Shown in pieces: positions 7,730 through 15,871 of a stretch of DNA of 36,398 bases. The notes beneath the pieces were generated by a model. The model ran no database searches. It was not told the origin of the DNA and was given only the letters and a program-made list of their open reading frames with translations. The stretch covers positions 1-36,398 of the forward strand of contig NZ_MDGK01000016.1 of NCBI RefSeq assembly GCF_001870465.1, in the 5' to 3' direction. Position numbers and translations under genes: made by a program. Position 1 is the first letter of the stretch. Each line of letters begins with the position of its first letter. Source of the stretch: Pseudomonas extremorientalis. GTDB lineage: Bacteria; Pseudomonadota; Gammaproteobacteria; Pseudomonadales; Pseudomonadaceae.

Positions 7730-9172
7730 ATGAATAGCCTTGTGTCAATCGAACGAAGCAGGGAGTTCTTTCCTGCCGATAAACTGTTGAATATTTCGGC
7801 CACCTCATCCGTAGGCGATCATTGCACAGCGACTGACACTTACACGGACTACCTGAGGTTCTGGCAAACCAGTCCGCTGCAGCCCGGACACGTCGTGGTC
7901 ATCGCCTTGCCGAACACGATCGATGTACTGCACATGTTTTTCGCTGTGCTCAACAGCGGCCTGGTACCGGCGTTGATTGCGCCGACTACCCCGTCTGAGC
8001 GGTTTGGGCAGATCATCGAGGATTTCCAGGCCGCGGCGTTGGTGAAGTCGAGTCTGCGCATTGATGGTATTCCCCATGGGCCAGGCGCACGGGCTGAACT
8101 CATCGGTCGCTGGAGTGTGCTGATTTTCGATGCGCCGCGTATGCCGTCGACGCGACCTGGTGAGGTCATCATCACCACATCAGGCACTTCAGCGTCGTTC
8201 AGCAGCGGTTGCGTGCACCGGTTCGAATCGTTGCAAGCCAATGGCCTGCGACATGCCCACAGCATCGGGCTGCGTAAAGAGGATCGGGTGCTGGTCAATC
8301 TACCGTTGTATTACTCGACGGCACTGGTGGCCCAAGCCATTGCGACCCTGACGCTGGACGCCCAGTTGGTCATCAGCGGTCCGCCCTTTTTACTGCCGCA
8401 ATACACCCGCGATATCGCCGCGCATCGCATCACGGTGAGTTCGCTGACACCGGTGCTGTTGCGTCAGATCAATGCCTGCGAACCGTCCGGCTTACCGCCT
8501 GGGTTGCGCGTATTGAGCGTGGGGGGCGACCACGTACCGGCGGAGCAGGTGCAGCGTTGCCTGCAAGCAAACCCGCAATTGGAGCTGTATCTGACGTACG
8601 GCATCACCGAAGCCGGGCCCCGCGTGTCGACGTTGGCCGCCCATCGCGTCGACCCTGCCCGGTATGCCTCGGTGGGGCTACCGTTGGCGGGCACCCAAGT
8701 GAGGCTCGACTGGCTGTCCGAGAGCCCTTGGCAAGGGGAGTTGCTGGTGTCATCCAATACGTTGCTGCTCAGCAAAATCGGGCGCAGCGCGAAATCGCCT
8801 CTGGTCGATATCGACGGGACGACATGGTTGCGCACCGGCGATATTTTTACCCAGGACGCGCAGGGATATCTGTTTTTCAAAGGGCGTAAATCGGACTTCC
8901 TGGTGATCAACGATGAGAAGGTCAACCTTGGGGCGATCAAGCACATCTGCCGCACGCTGCCAGGGGTCATCAGTTGCCGAACGCTGGTCAAGCCGACACA
9001 TCAGGCGCTGGCGGGATTCGAGCTGGAAGTGACGCTCGATCAGTCCATCGTGCCGTCCTGCGACGGCCCTTCGTTCAAGCAACACATATTGAAACTGCTC
9101 AAGCGCTACGAGCGCCCCGGCCGCATTGACCTGGTCTTTCAGGACGCCGGCTCCATCGTCAATTACAAGTAG
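7730..9172 (+). CDS. AMP-forming acyl/aminoacyl ligase (ANL superfamily)
   Basis: 480-residue adenylating enzyme expected to activate a carboxylic acid and load it on the ACP next door. Visible core motifs: T-rich phosphate loop TTSGTS (residues 149-154), YGITE (290-294), WLRTGD (366-371), GRKSDF with the hinge, and a terminal Lys in SIVNYK at the position of the catalytic A10 lysine. It is rather short for the family and has a compact N-terminal domain. The start at 7730 is preferred over an open upstream extension because it lies one base after the ACP stop. The substrate is unknown: fatty, aryl and amino acid ligases share these motifs. Confidence 0.9.
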   Translation: MNSLVSIERSREFFPADKLLNISATSSVGDHCTATDTYTDYLRFWQTSPLQPGHVVVIALPNTIDVLHMFFAVLNSGLVPALIAPTTPSERFGQIIEDFQAAALVKSSLRIDGIPHGPGARAELIGRWSVLIFDAPRMPSTRPGEVIITTSGTSASFSSGCVHRFESLQANGLRHAHSIGLRKEDRVLVNLPLYYSTALVAQAIATLTLDAQLVISGPPFLLPQYTRDIAAHRITVSSLTPVLLRQINACEPSGLPPGLRVLSVGGDHVPAEQVQRCLQANPQLELYLTYGITEAGPRVSTLAAHRVDPARYASVGLPLAGTQVRLDWLSESPWQGELLVSSNTLLLSKIGRSAKSPLVDIDGTTWLRTGDIFTQDAQGYLFFKGRKSDFLVINDEKVNLGAIKHICRTLPGVISCRTLVKPTHQALAGFELEVTLDQSIVPSCDGPSFKQHILKLLKRYERPGRIDLVFQDAGSIVNYK

Positions 9173-9181
9173 GTGACTGCT

Positions 9182-9865
9182 ATGAATGAACAGCTTACGG
9201 CTGCGGCCCGCGAAGTGATCAATCGCTACGCGTTGTCCTCACTGGAGGATGTCATGGCGTTGATTCCCCGGTACATGTGTCATGTGCTGCAGGAGTCCGA
9301 CCAGTTCGAGACCTACCCGCCCAATGTGGTCAAGTTGAAGTTCGACCCGAGCCAGTGGGAAGCCTGCATCCAGCGCTATGAGCACTATCGGGACGTGGTG
9401 ATTCCCGCGATCAGCCCCCTGGACTACCTCAACGCCATGCTCGACGAGGGGCCGCGGTTGCCGTGTTTCTGCTCGGAAATGGCCAACGTGGCGGGCGTGC
9501 TCGTCAGCCAGTTGCTCGGCCAGAAGGTCTACGCGGTGAGGAACATCTTCGTCAACTATCTGTACCTGCCACAGCGCTGGCACTGCATCAACGCGCTGAT
9601 ACAGGACAACCGTATCCGCTACTTCGATACCTCGGCCTATGCCCAGGTACTGGACAAGAAGCGCCGCAAGATCGTCGAACCATCGCAGTTGCCGGGCTTC
9701 AATGCCGCCGATATCGACGAAACCTTCATCCACAGCGACCGCTGGCTGCAAAGCGAGCCGTTTGCCCGGCGCATCGAGCTGGTCTCGGGCGAGTTGCTTG
9801 ATAACTACTATCCCTCGCCAGTGCACGACAAGCCGGTTGACGAATTTCAACGGGTCTACGGCTGA
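9182..9865 (+). CDS. Stand-alone transglutaminase-like cysteine enzyme
   Basis: 227-residue soluble protein with no close family I can name. The pattern Cys97 (PCFCSE), His134 (RWHCIN) and Asp149 (RYFDTSA) reproduces the order and spacing of the transglutaminase-fold triad (about 37 residues Cys to His, 15 His to Asp), including the H-x-x-x-x-x-x-x-D/N-x-x-x-x-x-D-T-S core feel. Cys95 is an alternative nucleophile. The start is the ATG at 9182, preceded by AGGTGA; a GTG at 9173 is less likely. Transglutaminase homologues form amide bonds on carrier-bound chains in andrimid-type pathways, so amide formation, acyl transfer or hydrolytic release are the plausible roles here. This is inference from motif and context. 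Confidence 0.65.
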   Translation: MNEQLTAAAREVINRYALSSLEDVMALIPRYMCHVLQESDQFETYPPNVVKLKFDPSQWEACIQRYEHYRDVVIPAISPLDYLNAMLDEGPRLPCFCSEMANVAGVLVSQLLGQKVYAVRNIFVNYLYLPQRWHCINALIQDNRIRYFDTSAYAQVLDKKRRKIVEPSQLPGFNAADIDETFIHSDRWLQSEPFARRIELVSGELLDNYYPSPVHDKPVDEFQRVYG

Positions 9866-9896
9866 GGCGACTCCCGATTTTTCTGCTGGAGGCACT

Positions 9897-11006
9897 ATGA
9901 ACAAGGTTGTAGTGACAGGTCTCGGATGGAACACCGCGTTAGGGTCTCAATTGCAGACCGTATGGGAGCGGCTGGTAGAAGGTCAGACAGGCATACGTGA
10001 TCTGCCCGTCGAATATCCGCTCAAGAACACGCTGGCAGGTTTCCTGCCGGACTGCGACATCGCCGAGCCGAAGGCACGGCTGCTGGATCTGGCGCAACGC
10101 ACGGTCAAGGCGGCACTGGACGATGCCCGAGTGGCCGTCAGCGGGCAAAACCCCCGGCAGTTTCTGATTGCCGGCACCAGCCTTGGGTATCGCCTGGACA
10201 GCCTGGCGTTTCATGAAGATCCGCTGCATGAATGGGTAGTGACCACCGCGCAGCGCCTCGGTTTGCAGCCGTTGGCGCTGTCCACTGCGTGCTCGTCGGG
10301 CTCGGATGCGCTGATGCTGGGGGCTTACCTGATCCGAGCCGGGTTGGCCGACACCTGTGTCTGTGGCGGTGCGGATATCCTCGGCCGCTCCAAACGCCTG
10401 GCCCATACCGCGTTGGGCACCATGTCGGCGACTCGACTGCGGGCGTTCGACCAGCATCACGACGGCACGCTGCTGGGGGAGGGCGCGGGGTTCCTGGTGC
10501 TGGAGCGTCAAGGGCAGGAGGCGCGCAAGCCCTATGCCTATCTGCTGGGCTGTGGCTCGGCCAACGATGCCGCCGGGCTGACTGCGCCGGACGAGCAAGG
10601 CATGGGTATTCGCCTGGCCTTGGACCGGTCTCTGGAGGAGGCGGGGATTCACCGTAACCAGATCGGCCTGGTCAATGCCCATGGCTCGGGAACCCTGACC
10701 AATGACCGGGTGGAAAGCGCAGCCTATGCCGATTACTTCAGCGGCTACCAGCCCATCGTCTTTGCCACGAAAGGCGCCTTTGGCCACACATTGGGCGCAA
10801 CGGGGGCGTTGGAGGCGATTGCCTTGGTCAAGAGCCTGCAGACCGGAGTCGTGCCGCCCATCCACGGGCTTGAGACGCCAATCGCGAACCTGGATTTCCG
10901 CTTGCCCGTCGGCACGGCATTGCAGGCACAGGCGCAGATCGGCCTGAGCCTCACCATCGGCTTTGGCGGGTTCAATACCAGCCTTGTGTTCCAACGCTAC
11001 AGCTAA
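9897..11006 (+). CDS. Beta-ketoacyl-ACP synthase (FabF-like / type II PKS KS)
   Basis: Condensing enzyme that would elongate or join acyl chains on the ACP. 369 residues, slightly short of the usual 400-410, but with the full triad: Cys132 in STACSSG, His262 in NAHGSGT and His297 in KGAFGHT. The end reads GFGGFNTSLVFQR, the normal C-terminal loop. The start is the ATG with GGAGG 5 bases ahead; the open frame extends further upstream over the previous gene but has no ribosome site. No acyltransferase, ketoreductase or dehydratase of polyketide type is nearby, so malonyl units would have to come from the host's fatty acid pathway. Confidence 0.92.
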   Translation: MNKVVVTGLGWNTALGSQLQTVWERLVEGQTGIRDLPVEYPLKNTLAGFLPDCDIAEPKARLLDLAQRTVKAALDDARVAVSGQNPRQFLIAGTSLGYRLDSLAFHEDPLHEWVVTTAQRLGLQPLALSTACSSGSDALMLGAYLIRAGLADTCVCGGADILGRSKRLAHTALGTMSATRLRAFDQHHDGTLLGEGAGFLVLERQGQEARKPYAYLLGCGSANDAAGLTAPDEQGMGIRLALDRSLEEAGIHRNQIGLVNAHGSGTLTNDRVESAAYADYFSGYQPIVFATKGAFGHTLGATGALEAIALVKSLQTGVVPPIHGLETPIANLDFRLPVGTALQAQAQIGLSLTIGFGGFNTSLVFQRYS

Positions 11007-11026
11007 GTCACTTCAAGGAGGGTCTC

Positions 11027-11536
11027 ATGAAAATCCTGGATCGTGCTCATGCCAGCAACTTCACTTACAACGACCTTGATGAAGGCTTGCGCAAAGGCCT
11101 CAAAAGCGCTGACCCGTCGGTCTACAGCGTGCTATCCAGCGTCAGCGAGTTGTACCTCAAATACCGCGAACGCCTCGACCCGGTGCGTGCTCAGGTGGGG
11201 TTCATTTATTACGGCAACGCTTATCCCAAGACCACCACCGACAGGATCGTCGAAGGCCTGGCCAGCAAGGACCGTGTTTCGCCCTCGGACTTTATCAACG
11301 CCAATGCCGGAGCGGCGACCTCCATCTGTTGCACACGCTATGGCTTCCAGGGACCGACGCTGGTCCTGACCATGCCTGGACGTGACGTTCAAGCCATTGC
11401 CCGAGGCTTGGCCGACTATTGGCTAGCCACGGGCCAGGCCGACTATCTGTTTCTGGTCGAGGCCCAGACGGACAGCGTCGAGGTGCTTCAGGTCAGCACC
11501 GAACTCCTACAGCGCGCAAGTGCGCACTTTCACTGA
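11027..11536 (+). CDS. Half-length ketosynthase-like protein without the active cysteine
   Basis: 169 residues resembling only the N-terminal thiolase-fold half of a ketosynthase. The segment around 95-130 (NANAGAATS, YGFQGPTL, then LTMPGRD, then ADYWLATGQADYLFLVEA) lines up with the nucleophile region, but Pro117 stands where the cysteine should be. The His-containing C-terminal half is missing. A strong AAGGAGGGT ribosome site and tidy spacing (20 bases after the KS stop, 26 before the halogenase) argue for a working gene, not debris. It may be a chain-length-factor-like partner of the KS. Similar half-KS proteins are known in aryl polyene loci. Confidence 0.7.
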   Translation: MKILDRAHASNFTYNDLDEGLRKGLKSADPSVYSVLSSVSELYLKYRERLDPVRAQVGFIYYGNAYPKTTTDRIVEGLASKDRVSPSDFINANAGAATSICCTRYGFQGPTLVLTMPGRDVQAIARGLADYWLATGQADYLFLVEAQTDSVEVLQVSTELLQRASAHFH

Positions 11537-11562
11537 ATCAATAACCACCGATCGAGGTTGTC

Positions 11563-13251
11563 ATGGAAAACACTTACGACGTAGCCATCATTGGCAGTGG
11601 CATTGCCGGAACCATGTTGGGCGCTATCCTGGCCAAGGAAGGTGTGAGCGTGGTCATCATCGACGCCGGCACCCATCCGCGTTTTGCAGTGGGCGAATCG
11701 ATGGTGCCCGAGAGCGCTGTGCTGTTGAAAATCCTGGCCAACCGTTATGCAATACCGGAGTTGGCCTACCCCGGCGAACTCAATTCGCTGATCAAGCATG
11801 TGGGTTCCTCATCGGCCGGGATCAAGTTGGCGTTCAGTTTTGCCTGGAACGGCAAACACCAAGAACATAACCCGCTGGATGTGGTGTCCACTCCGGTTAT
11901 CGCCCCCGAGGCCCATCTGTTCCGGCAGGATGTGGACGCCTATTACCTGGCCCTGGCCGCCAGGCTCGGCGCGACCATCAAGCAACAAGCGCGGATTCAG
12001 GATATTGAAGAAACCGCCGACGGCATGATCCTGAACCTGGGCCGCGAACAGCTCAGCGCACGCTACGTGGTGGACGCGGCGGGTTACCGTTCGCCCATCG
12101 CCGACAAGTACCAGCTACGCCAGGGCGCCCGGGAAATGCAGGCGCGTACCCGGTCGATCTTCACGCATATGACTGGGGTAAAGCTCTACGAAGAGGTCAT
12201 CGCGTCGACCCAGGCTTCCGGTTCGCCTACACCCCTGGCGCAAAGCACGTTGCACCATATGTTCAAGGGAGGATGGCTGTGGATCATCCCGTTCAACAAT
12301 CATCCTCACTCCACCAACCCGCTATGCAGCATCGGGCTGCAGTTGGATATCGACGAGCATGGTCCTGCTGGTGATCCAGAGGTGGAGTTCAAGCAGTTTC
12401 TTGACGATCACCCTTCCGTTGCCCGGCATTTCGAGGGCGCGGCCAGGGTGCGCGAATGGACCGTAGCCCCCCGACTCAACTACACCAGCCGCGAAAGCGT
12501 GGGGGATCGTTACTGCTTGCTCGGGCATGCAGTGGGTTTTGTCGACCCCTTGTTTTCTCGTGGCCTGGTCAATACCTTCGAGTCGATTGCGCGGGTGGCA
12601 CCGAAGATCCTCAAGGCGGTCCAGACTGACGTCTGGCGCAAGGAGGACTTTCTCTCATATCAGGATTACAGCCTGGAAGTGGTGAAAGTGAACGACCGCC
12701 TGGTGGCCAACTCCTTTACCGCGTTCGACAGCTTCCCACTCTGGAATGCGTGGTTCAGGGTGTGGATCAGTGGCAGTTACATTGGCGTGCTGCGGTTTCG
12801 CAAGATTCTCTCCGACTACCTCAAGACCGGCGATAACGAGGCGTTGGAACAGGCGTTCGAGACGGCAACCTATGCTGGGCACCTGTCGATCGAGAGCCCG
12901 TATTACGAAGCGCTGTTTGAGGCCGCCTGCACCGCAATGGAAGCCTACCGTGCCGGCCAGCAGAGCGAAGCGCAGACCATCGAGGTATTGCAGCGCTTGT
13001 TCGAAGAGCAGCGCGAGCATTTGCCGATCGATTTCGCCGACTTCTCCAACCGCTTCATCTCCCGCGCGAGCCAGGAGTTTGCCGATTCGTTGCTCAAGTG
13101 GGCCAATGACGCACCGGGCGGGCTCAAGGCACGATTTGATCGCGGCAATGCACCGGTCAAGTTCGACTTCCTCGACAGCTACCGTTACGGCGACCGCCTG
13201 CAGCTGGCTGCCGAGGCAGATGCAGCGCTGCAAGCCTATCGGGTTCGCTGA
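11563..13251 (+). CDS. FAD-dependent halogenase, carrier-protein type (CmlS/PltA-like)
   Basis: 562-residue flavoenzyme. The Rossmann motif GSGIAG is at 11-16, GESMVPES follows at 44-51, and the halogenase motif W-x-W-x-I-P is present as WLWIIP at 238-243. Lys88 in the GIKLAFSF segment lines up with the lysine that guides hypohalous acid in tryptophan halogenases. The long C-terminal part, about 200 residues, is typical of the CmlS/CndH/PltA variants that act on carrier-bound acyl or aryl groups, which suits the ACP in this operon. Reduced flavin would come from the reductase two genes downstream. Some relatives hydroxylate instead, so halogenation is likely but not certain. GAGG precedes the ATG. 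Confidence 0.82.
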   Translation: MENTYDVAIIGSGIAGTMLGAILAKEGVSVVIIDAGTHPRFAVGESMVPESAVLLKILANRYAIPELAYPGELNSLIKHVGSSSAGIKLAFSFAWNGKHQEHNPLDVVSTPVIAPEAHLFRQDVDAYYLALAARLGATIKQQARIQDIEETADGMILNLGREQLSARYVVDAAGYRSPIADKYQLRQGAREMQARTRSIFTHMTGVKLYEEVIASTQASGSPTPLAQSTLHHMFKGGWLWIIPFNNHPHSTNPLCSIGLQLDIDEHGPAGDPEVEFKQFLDDHPSVARHFEGAARVREWTVAPRLNYTSRESVGDRYCLLGHAVGFVDPLFSRGLVNTFESIARVAPKILKAVQTDVWRKEDFLSYQDYSLEVVKVNDRLVANSFTAFDSFPLWNAWFRVWISGSYIGVLRFRKILSDYLKTGDNEALEQAFETATYAGHLSIESPYYEALFEAACTAMEAYRAGQQSEAQTIEVLQRLFEEQREHLPIDFADFSNRFISRASQEFADSLLKWANDAPGGLKARFDRGNAPVKFDFLDSYRYGDRLQLAAEADAALQAYRVR

Positions 13252-13266
13252 GTTCCCCCACTGCAT

Positions 13267-13292
13267 GCGGCTCCGGTGAAGGCTGGAGCCGC
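13267..13292 (+). terminator. Intra-operon hairpin (possible terminator or attenuator)
   Basis: GCGGCTCC (13267-13274) pairs perfectly with GGAGCCGC (13285-13292) around a 10-base loop, followed by only TTTG. It sits in the 71-base gap between the halogenase and the aminotransferase. The short T-run makes full termination doubtful; partial read-through is more likely since the same-strand genes continue. Confidence 0.45.
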
Positions 13293-13322
13293 TTTGACTG
13301 TCGTCTACGAGAGGGTAAGGGT

Positions 13323-14627
13323 ATGCAAGATACAACCCAGGCATTGGCGCAGCGACGCACCCAGGCAGTCGCCCGGGGCGTCAACCAGGCCCATGCCGTG
13401 TACGTGGAGCGTGCGGACAATGCGCTGCTATGGGATGTCGAAGGGCGGCGCTACGTGGATTTCTGCGGCGGGATTGCAGCGCTCAATACCGGTCACCTGC
13501 ACCCGCAGGTGGTTGACGCGGTGCAGGCGCAATTGCAGCAGTTTTCCCATACGTGTTTTGCGGCGGTGCCCTATGAGAGCTATATCGCGGTGTGTGAAGC
13601 GATCAACGCGAGGGTGCCGGGCGATTTTGCCAAGAAGACGCTGCTGCTGACCACGGGCTCTGAGGCGGTAGAAAGTGCATTGAAAATCGCCCGCGTACAC
13701 ACACGCCGTACGGGTGTGATTGTGTTCACCGGCGCTTATCACGGCCGAACGCTGATGACCCTGGCGATGACCGCCAAGGTCAACCCCTATGCCCAAGGCA
13801 TGGGACTGATGCCCGGTGGTGTCTATCGGGCGATGTTCCCGGATGCGGACGCCGGCGTTTCGGTGGTCGAGGCGATGAACAGCATTTACCGGATCTTCAG
13901 CAGCGACGCCGCACCGGAAGATATCGCTGCCATCGTTATTGAGCCGGTTCAGGGTGAAGGGGGATTTGTCGCAGCCCCTGTGGCGTTCATGGTGGCGCTA
14001 CGCGCCTTGTGCGACCAGCATGGCATTGTGCTGGTCGCGGATGAAATACAGTGTGGCGCGGGGCGTACCGGCAGTTTTTTCGCGATGGAGCAAATGGGCG
14101 TCCATGCCGACTTGATTGTGTTCGGCAAGTCGATTGCCGGCGGGCTGCCGTTATCCGGCGTGACCGGCAAGGCTGAAATCATGGATGCGCCCCTGCCGGG
14201 CGGCCTCGGTGGCACCTACGCCGGGAACCCGCTGGCCTGCTCGGCTGCATTGGCCGTCCTGCGGGTATTCGATGAGCAAGGGTTGCTCAACGTCGCCCGC
14301 GAACTGGGCGAAGATCTGCGCGACAACCTCAAGGAAATCACCGGCGCCCTTGGTATCCATTGCCGTATCCGCGGCCTGGGGGCGATGGTTGCCCTGGAGC
14401 TGTTTGACGATGCGGCCCACCGTGTACCTTCTGCGCGCCTGGCCCGGCAACTGATCCAATGCGCGCGCGAGCGCGGCTTGCTCCTGCTGGCGTGCGGGCA
14501 ATACGGCAATGTCATCCGTTTTCTCATGCCACTGACCATTCCCCGGCCCGTGTTGCTCGAAGGTCTGGAGATACTGGCGGCATGCTTGACGACAATCGAC
14601 AACCACACCGTGGTTGGCCAACTCTGA
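13323..14627 (+). CDS. Class III PLP-dependent aminotransferase
   Basis: 434-residue GabT/omega-transaminase-type enzyme that moves an amino group to a ketone or aldehyde, usually at a terminal or omega position. Family landmarks: Asp240 in VADEIQCGAGRTG (binds the PLP ring nitrogen) and Lys269 in VFGKSIAGG (Schiff base), followed by GGLGGTYAGNPLACSAA. It is close in length and motif to 4-aminobutyrate aminotransferases. GAGGGT lies 10 bases ahead of the ATG. In this operon it would install the nitrogen of the product. The ProC-like reductase encoded further right would then act on a cyclic imine if the amine condenses with a carbonyl. That scheme is inference. Confidence 0.92.
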   Translation: MQDTTQALAQRRTQAVARGVNQAHAVYVERADNALLWDVEGRRYVDFCGGIAALNTGHLHPQVVDAVQAQLQQFSHTCFAAVPYESYIAVCEAINARVPGDFAKKTLLLTTGSEAVESALKIARVHTRRTGVIVFTGAYHGRTLMTLAMTAKVNPYAQGMGLMPGGVYRAMFPDADAGVSVVEAMNSIYRIFSSDAAPEDIAAIVIEPVQGEGGFVAAPVAFMVALRALCDQHGIVLVADEIQCGAGRTGSFFAMEQMGVHADLIVFGKSIAGGLPLSGVTGKAEIMDAPLPGGLGGTYAGNPLACSAALAVLRVFDEQGLLNVARELGEDLRDNLKEITGALGIHCRIRGLGAMVALELFDDAAHRVPSARLARQLIQCARERGLLLLACGQYGNVIRFLMPLTIPRPVLLEGLEILAACLTTIDNHTVVGQL

Positions 14628-14643
14628 AAAGGTGGACAGGGAA

Positions 14644-15132
14644 ATGCAGACGCTTGAAAAACAGATGGACACGCGCGCGTTGCGTAACGCCTACGGCAAG
14701 TACGCCACGGGGGTCACCGTTGTCACAACCTTGGATGATCGAGGCGCGCCTGCCGGACTGACGGTCAGCAGCTTCAATTCGGTGTCGTTGGAGCCGGCCC
14801 TGGTCTTGTGGAGCCTGCGCAAGGAATCTTACACCGCTCGTGCATTCCAGGCGGCGGATGGCTTCGCGATCAATGTACTGGCCCATGAGCAACAACTGCT
14901 GAGCGACCGTTTTGCCACGCCGACCGCTGACAAGTTCAGCCAGGTGCCCTACGCAATCAGCGAAAACCAACTGCCGTTGATCGATGGCGCGATTGCTCAG
15001 TTCGAATGCATCAAGCGCAATGAGTTCGACGGTGGTGATCATTGGATTTTCATCGGCGAAGTCATCAGCTTCACACTCAATGAAGGCAACCCGCTGATCT
15101 TTCATGCAGGCAAGTACGCCACGGCGGTCTAG
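14644..15132 (+). CDS. Flavin reductase (HpaC-like, FMN-binding split barrel)
   Basis: 162-residue NAD(P)H:flavin oxidoreductase that supplies free reduced flavin to a partner monooxygenase or halogenase. The family pattern is seen in RNAYGKYATGVTVVTT, then GLTVSSFNSVSLEPALV, then FAINVLA, and the end WIFIGEVISF. The ATG at 14644 is chosen with AAGGTGG ahead, 16 bases after the aminotransferase stop. It is the last gene of the run and the evident partner of the FAD halogenase. The stop overlaps the convergent glutathione transferase stop by two bases, leaving no room for a terminator. Confidence 0.9.
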   Translation: MQTLEKQMDTRALRNAYGKYATGVTVVTTLDDRGAPAGLTVSSFNSVSLEPALVLWSLRKESYTARAFQAADGFAINVLAHEQQLLSDRFATPTADKFSQVPYAISENQLPLIDGAIAQFECIKRNEFDGGDHWIFIGEVISFTLNEGNPLIFHAGKYATAV

Positions 15133-15803
15133 CCCGTCGCGCGGCGATCGGCAATGGCCATAAGCTTGTCGACGTCGCCGTGCGTGCGCTCATGATACGG
15201 CGCGCCTGCATCATAGGCGCGTCGAACATCGTCCCGTTGGGCCATGTGCTGCAGGTACTGCACGGTGTGAGGTAGCGCCTCCAGGCTGATGTGCAGCACC
15301 TTGTGCAGTCGCAGCCAGGGATAAATCGCCATGTCGGCGATGGAAAATTCGCCGCAGATAAACGCGCGCCCGGCGATGGCTTGCTCGAATACCTGGAACA
15401 GCGTGCGGGTCTGGTTCAGATAACGGTTGGCCGAGTATGCCTCGGGTTGGGAAGCCTGATGGTGGAAGTGATAATTCTGGCCGGCCATCGGTCCCAGGCT
15501 GCTGACTTGCCAGATCAGCCATTGCACCACCTGCCAGCGCTGCTCGGGCGACGTCCCGCGAAAACGGGCGTGCTTGTCCGCCAGGTAGAGCAGCACCGCC
15601 GCCGACTCCACCACCACTTGCTGGGTATCGTGGTCGAGCAGCACCGGAATCTTCGCGTGCGGGTTCAGCTGCAGATACGCGGGAAGGTGCTGCTCATCGC
15701 GGGCGAGGTTGATGTGGCAGATGTCGTAATTGACCGCCAGGGCCTCAAGCATCAGCAGGATTTTATAACCGTTGGCGGTAGGTGAAAAAAATACTGTGTA
15801 CAT
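15129..15803 (-). CDS. Glutathione S-transferase, Ure2p/nu-class-like
   Basis: 224 residues with an N-terminal thioredoxin-fold domain (1-80) and an all-helical C-terminal domain. The SPTANGYKI segment near residue 7 is the Ser/Thr-Asn active-site type of nu-class enzymes. NPHAKIPVLLD carries the cis-Pro, and VVVESAAVLLYL the Glu-Ser that holds the gamma-glutamyl group. Such enzymes conjugate glutathione or reduce disulfides. It is last in a minus-strand trio facing the biosynthetic run. In a halogenating pathway a glutathione-dependent dehalogenation, isomerisation or detoxification step is conceivable, but nothing in the sequence proves it belongs to the pathway. Confidence 0.88.
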   Translation of the reverse strand: MYTVFFSPTANGYKILLMLEALAVNYDICHINLARDEQHLPAYLQLNPHAKIPVLLDHDTQQVVVESAAVLLYLADKHARFRGTSPEQRWQVVQWLIWQVSSLGPMAGQNYHFHHQASQPEAYSANRYLNQTRTLFQVFEQAIAGRAFICGEFSIADMAIYPWLRLHKVLHISLEALPHTVQYLQHMAQRDDVRRAYDAGAPYHERTHGDVDKLMAIADRRATG

Positions 15804-15832
15804 AGGGGGCTTTTATGTGGGCGCAGGGCGAG

Positions 15833-15852
15833 GAGCCGGTGGGGACCGGCTC
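15833..15852 (-). other. Hairpin between the two glutathione transferase genes
   Basis: GAGCCGGT and ACCGGCTC form a perfect 8-base stem with a GGGG loop on the plus strand (CCCC on the minus). No T-run follows on either strand, so it is more likely an mRNA processing or stability element than a terminator. Confidence 0.35.
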
Positions 15853-15871
15853 GCGTGGCGTTTGAGCCAGT

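Noticed and set aside
9639..9896. 86-residue upstream extension of the ketosynthase
   Set aside because: It overlaps the transglutaminase-like gene and is Ser/Arg-rich. GGAGG and the normal KS N-terminus MNKVVVTGLG place the start at 9897.
4396..15132. Aryl polyene, dialkylresorcinol or pyoluteorin cluster
   Set aside because: Only isolated members are shared (ACP, KS, half-KS or halogenase). There are no 3-ketoreductase/dehydratase set, aromatase, DarA/DarB pair, PKS modules or prolyl dehydrogenase.
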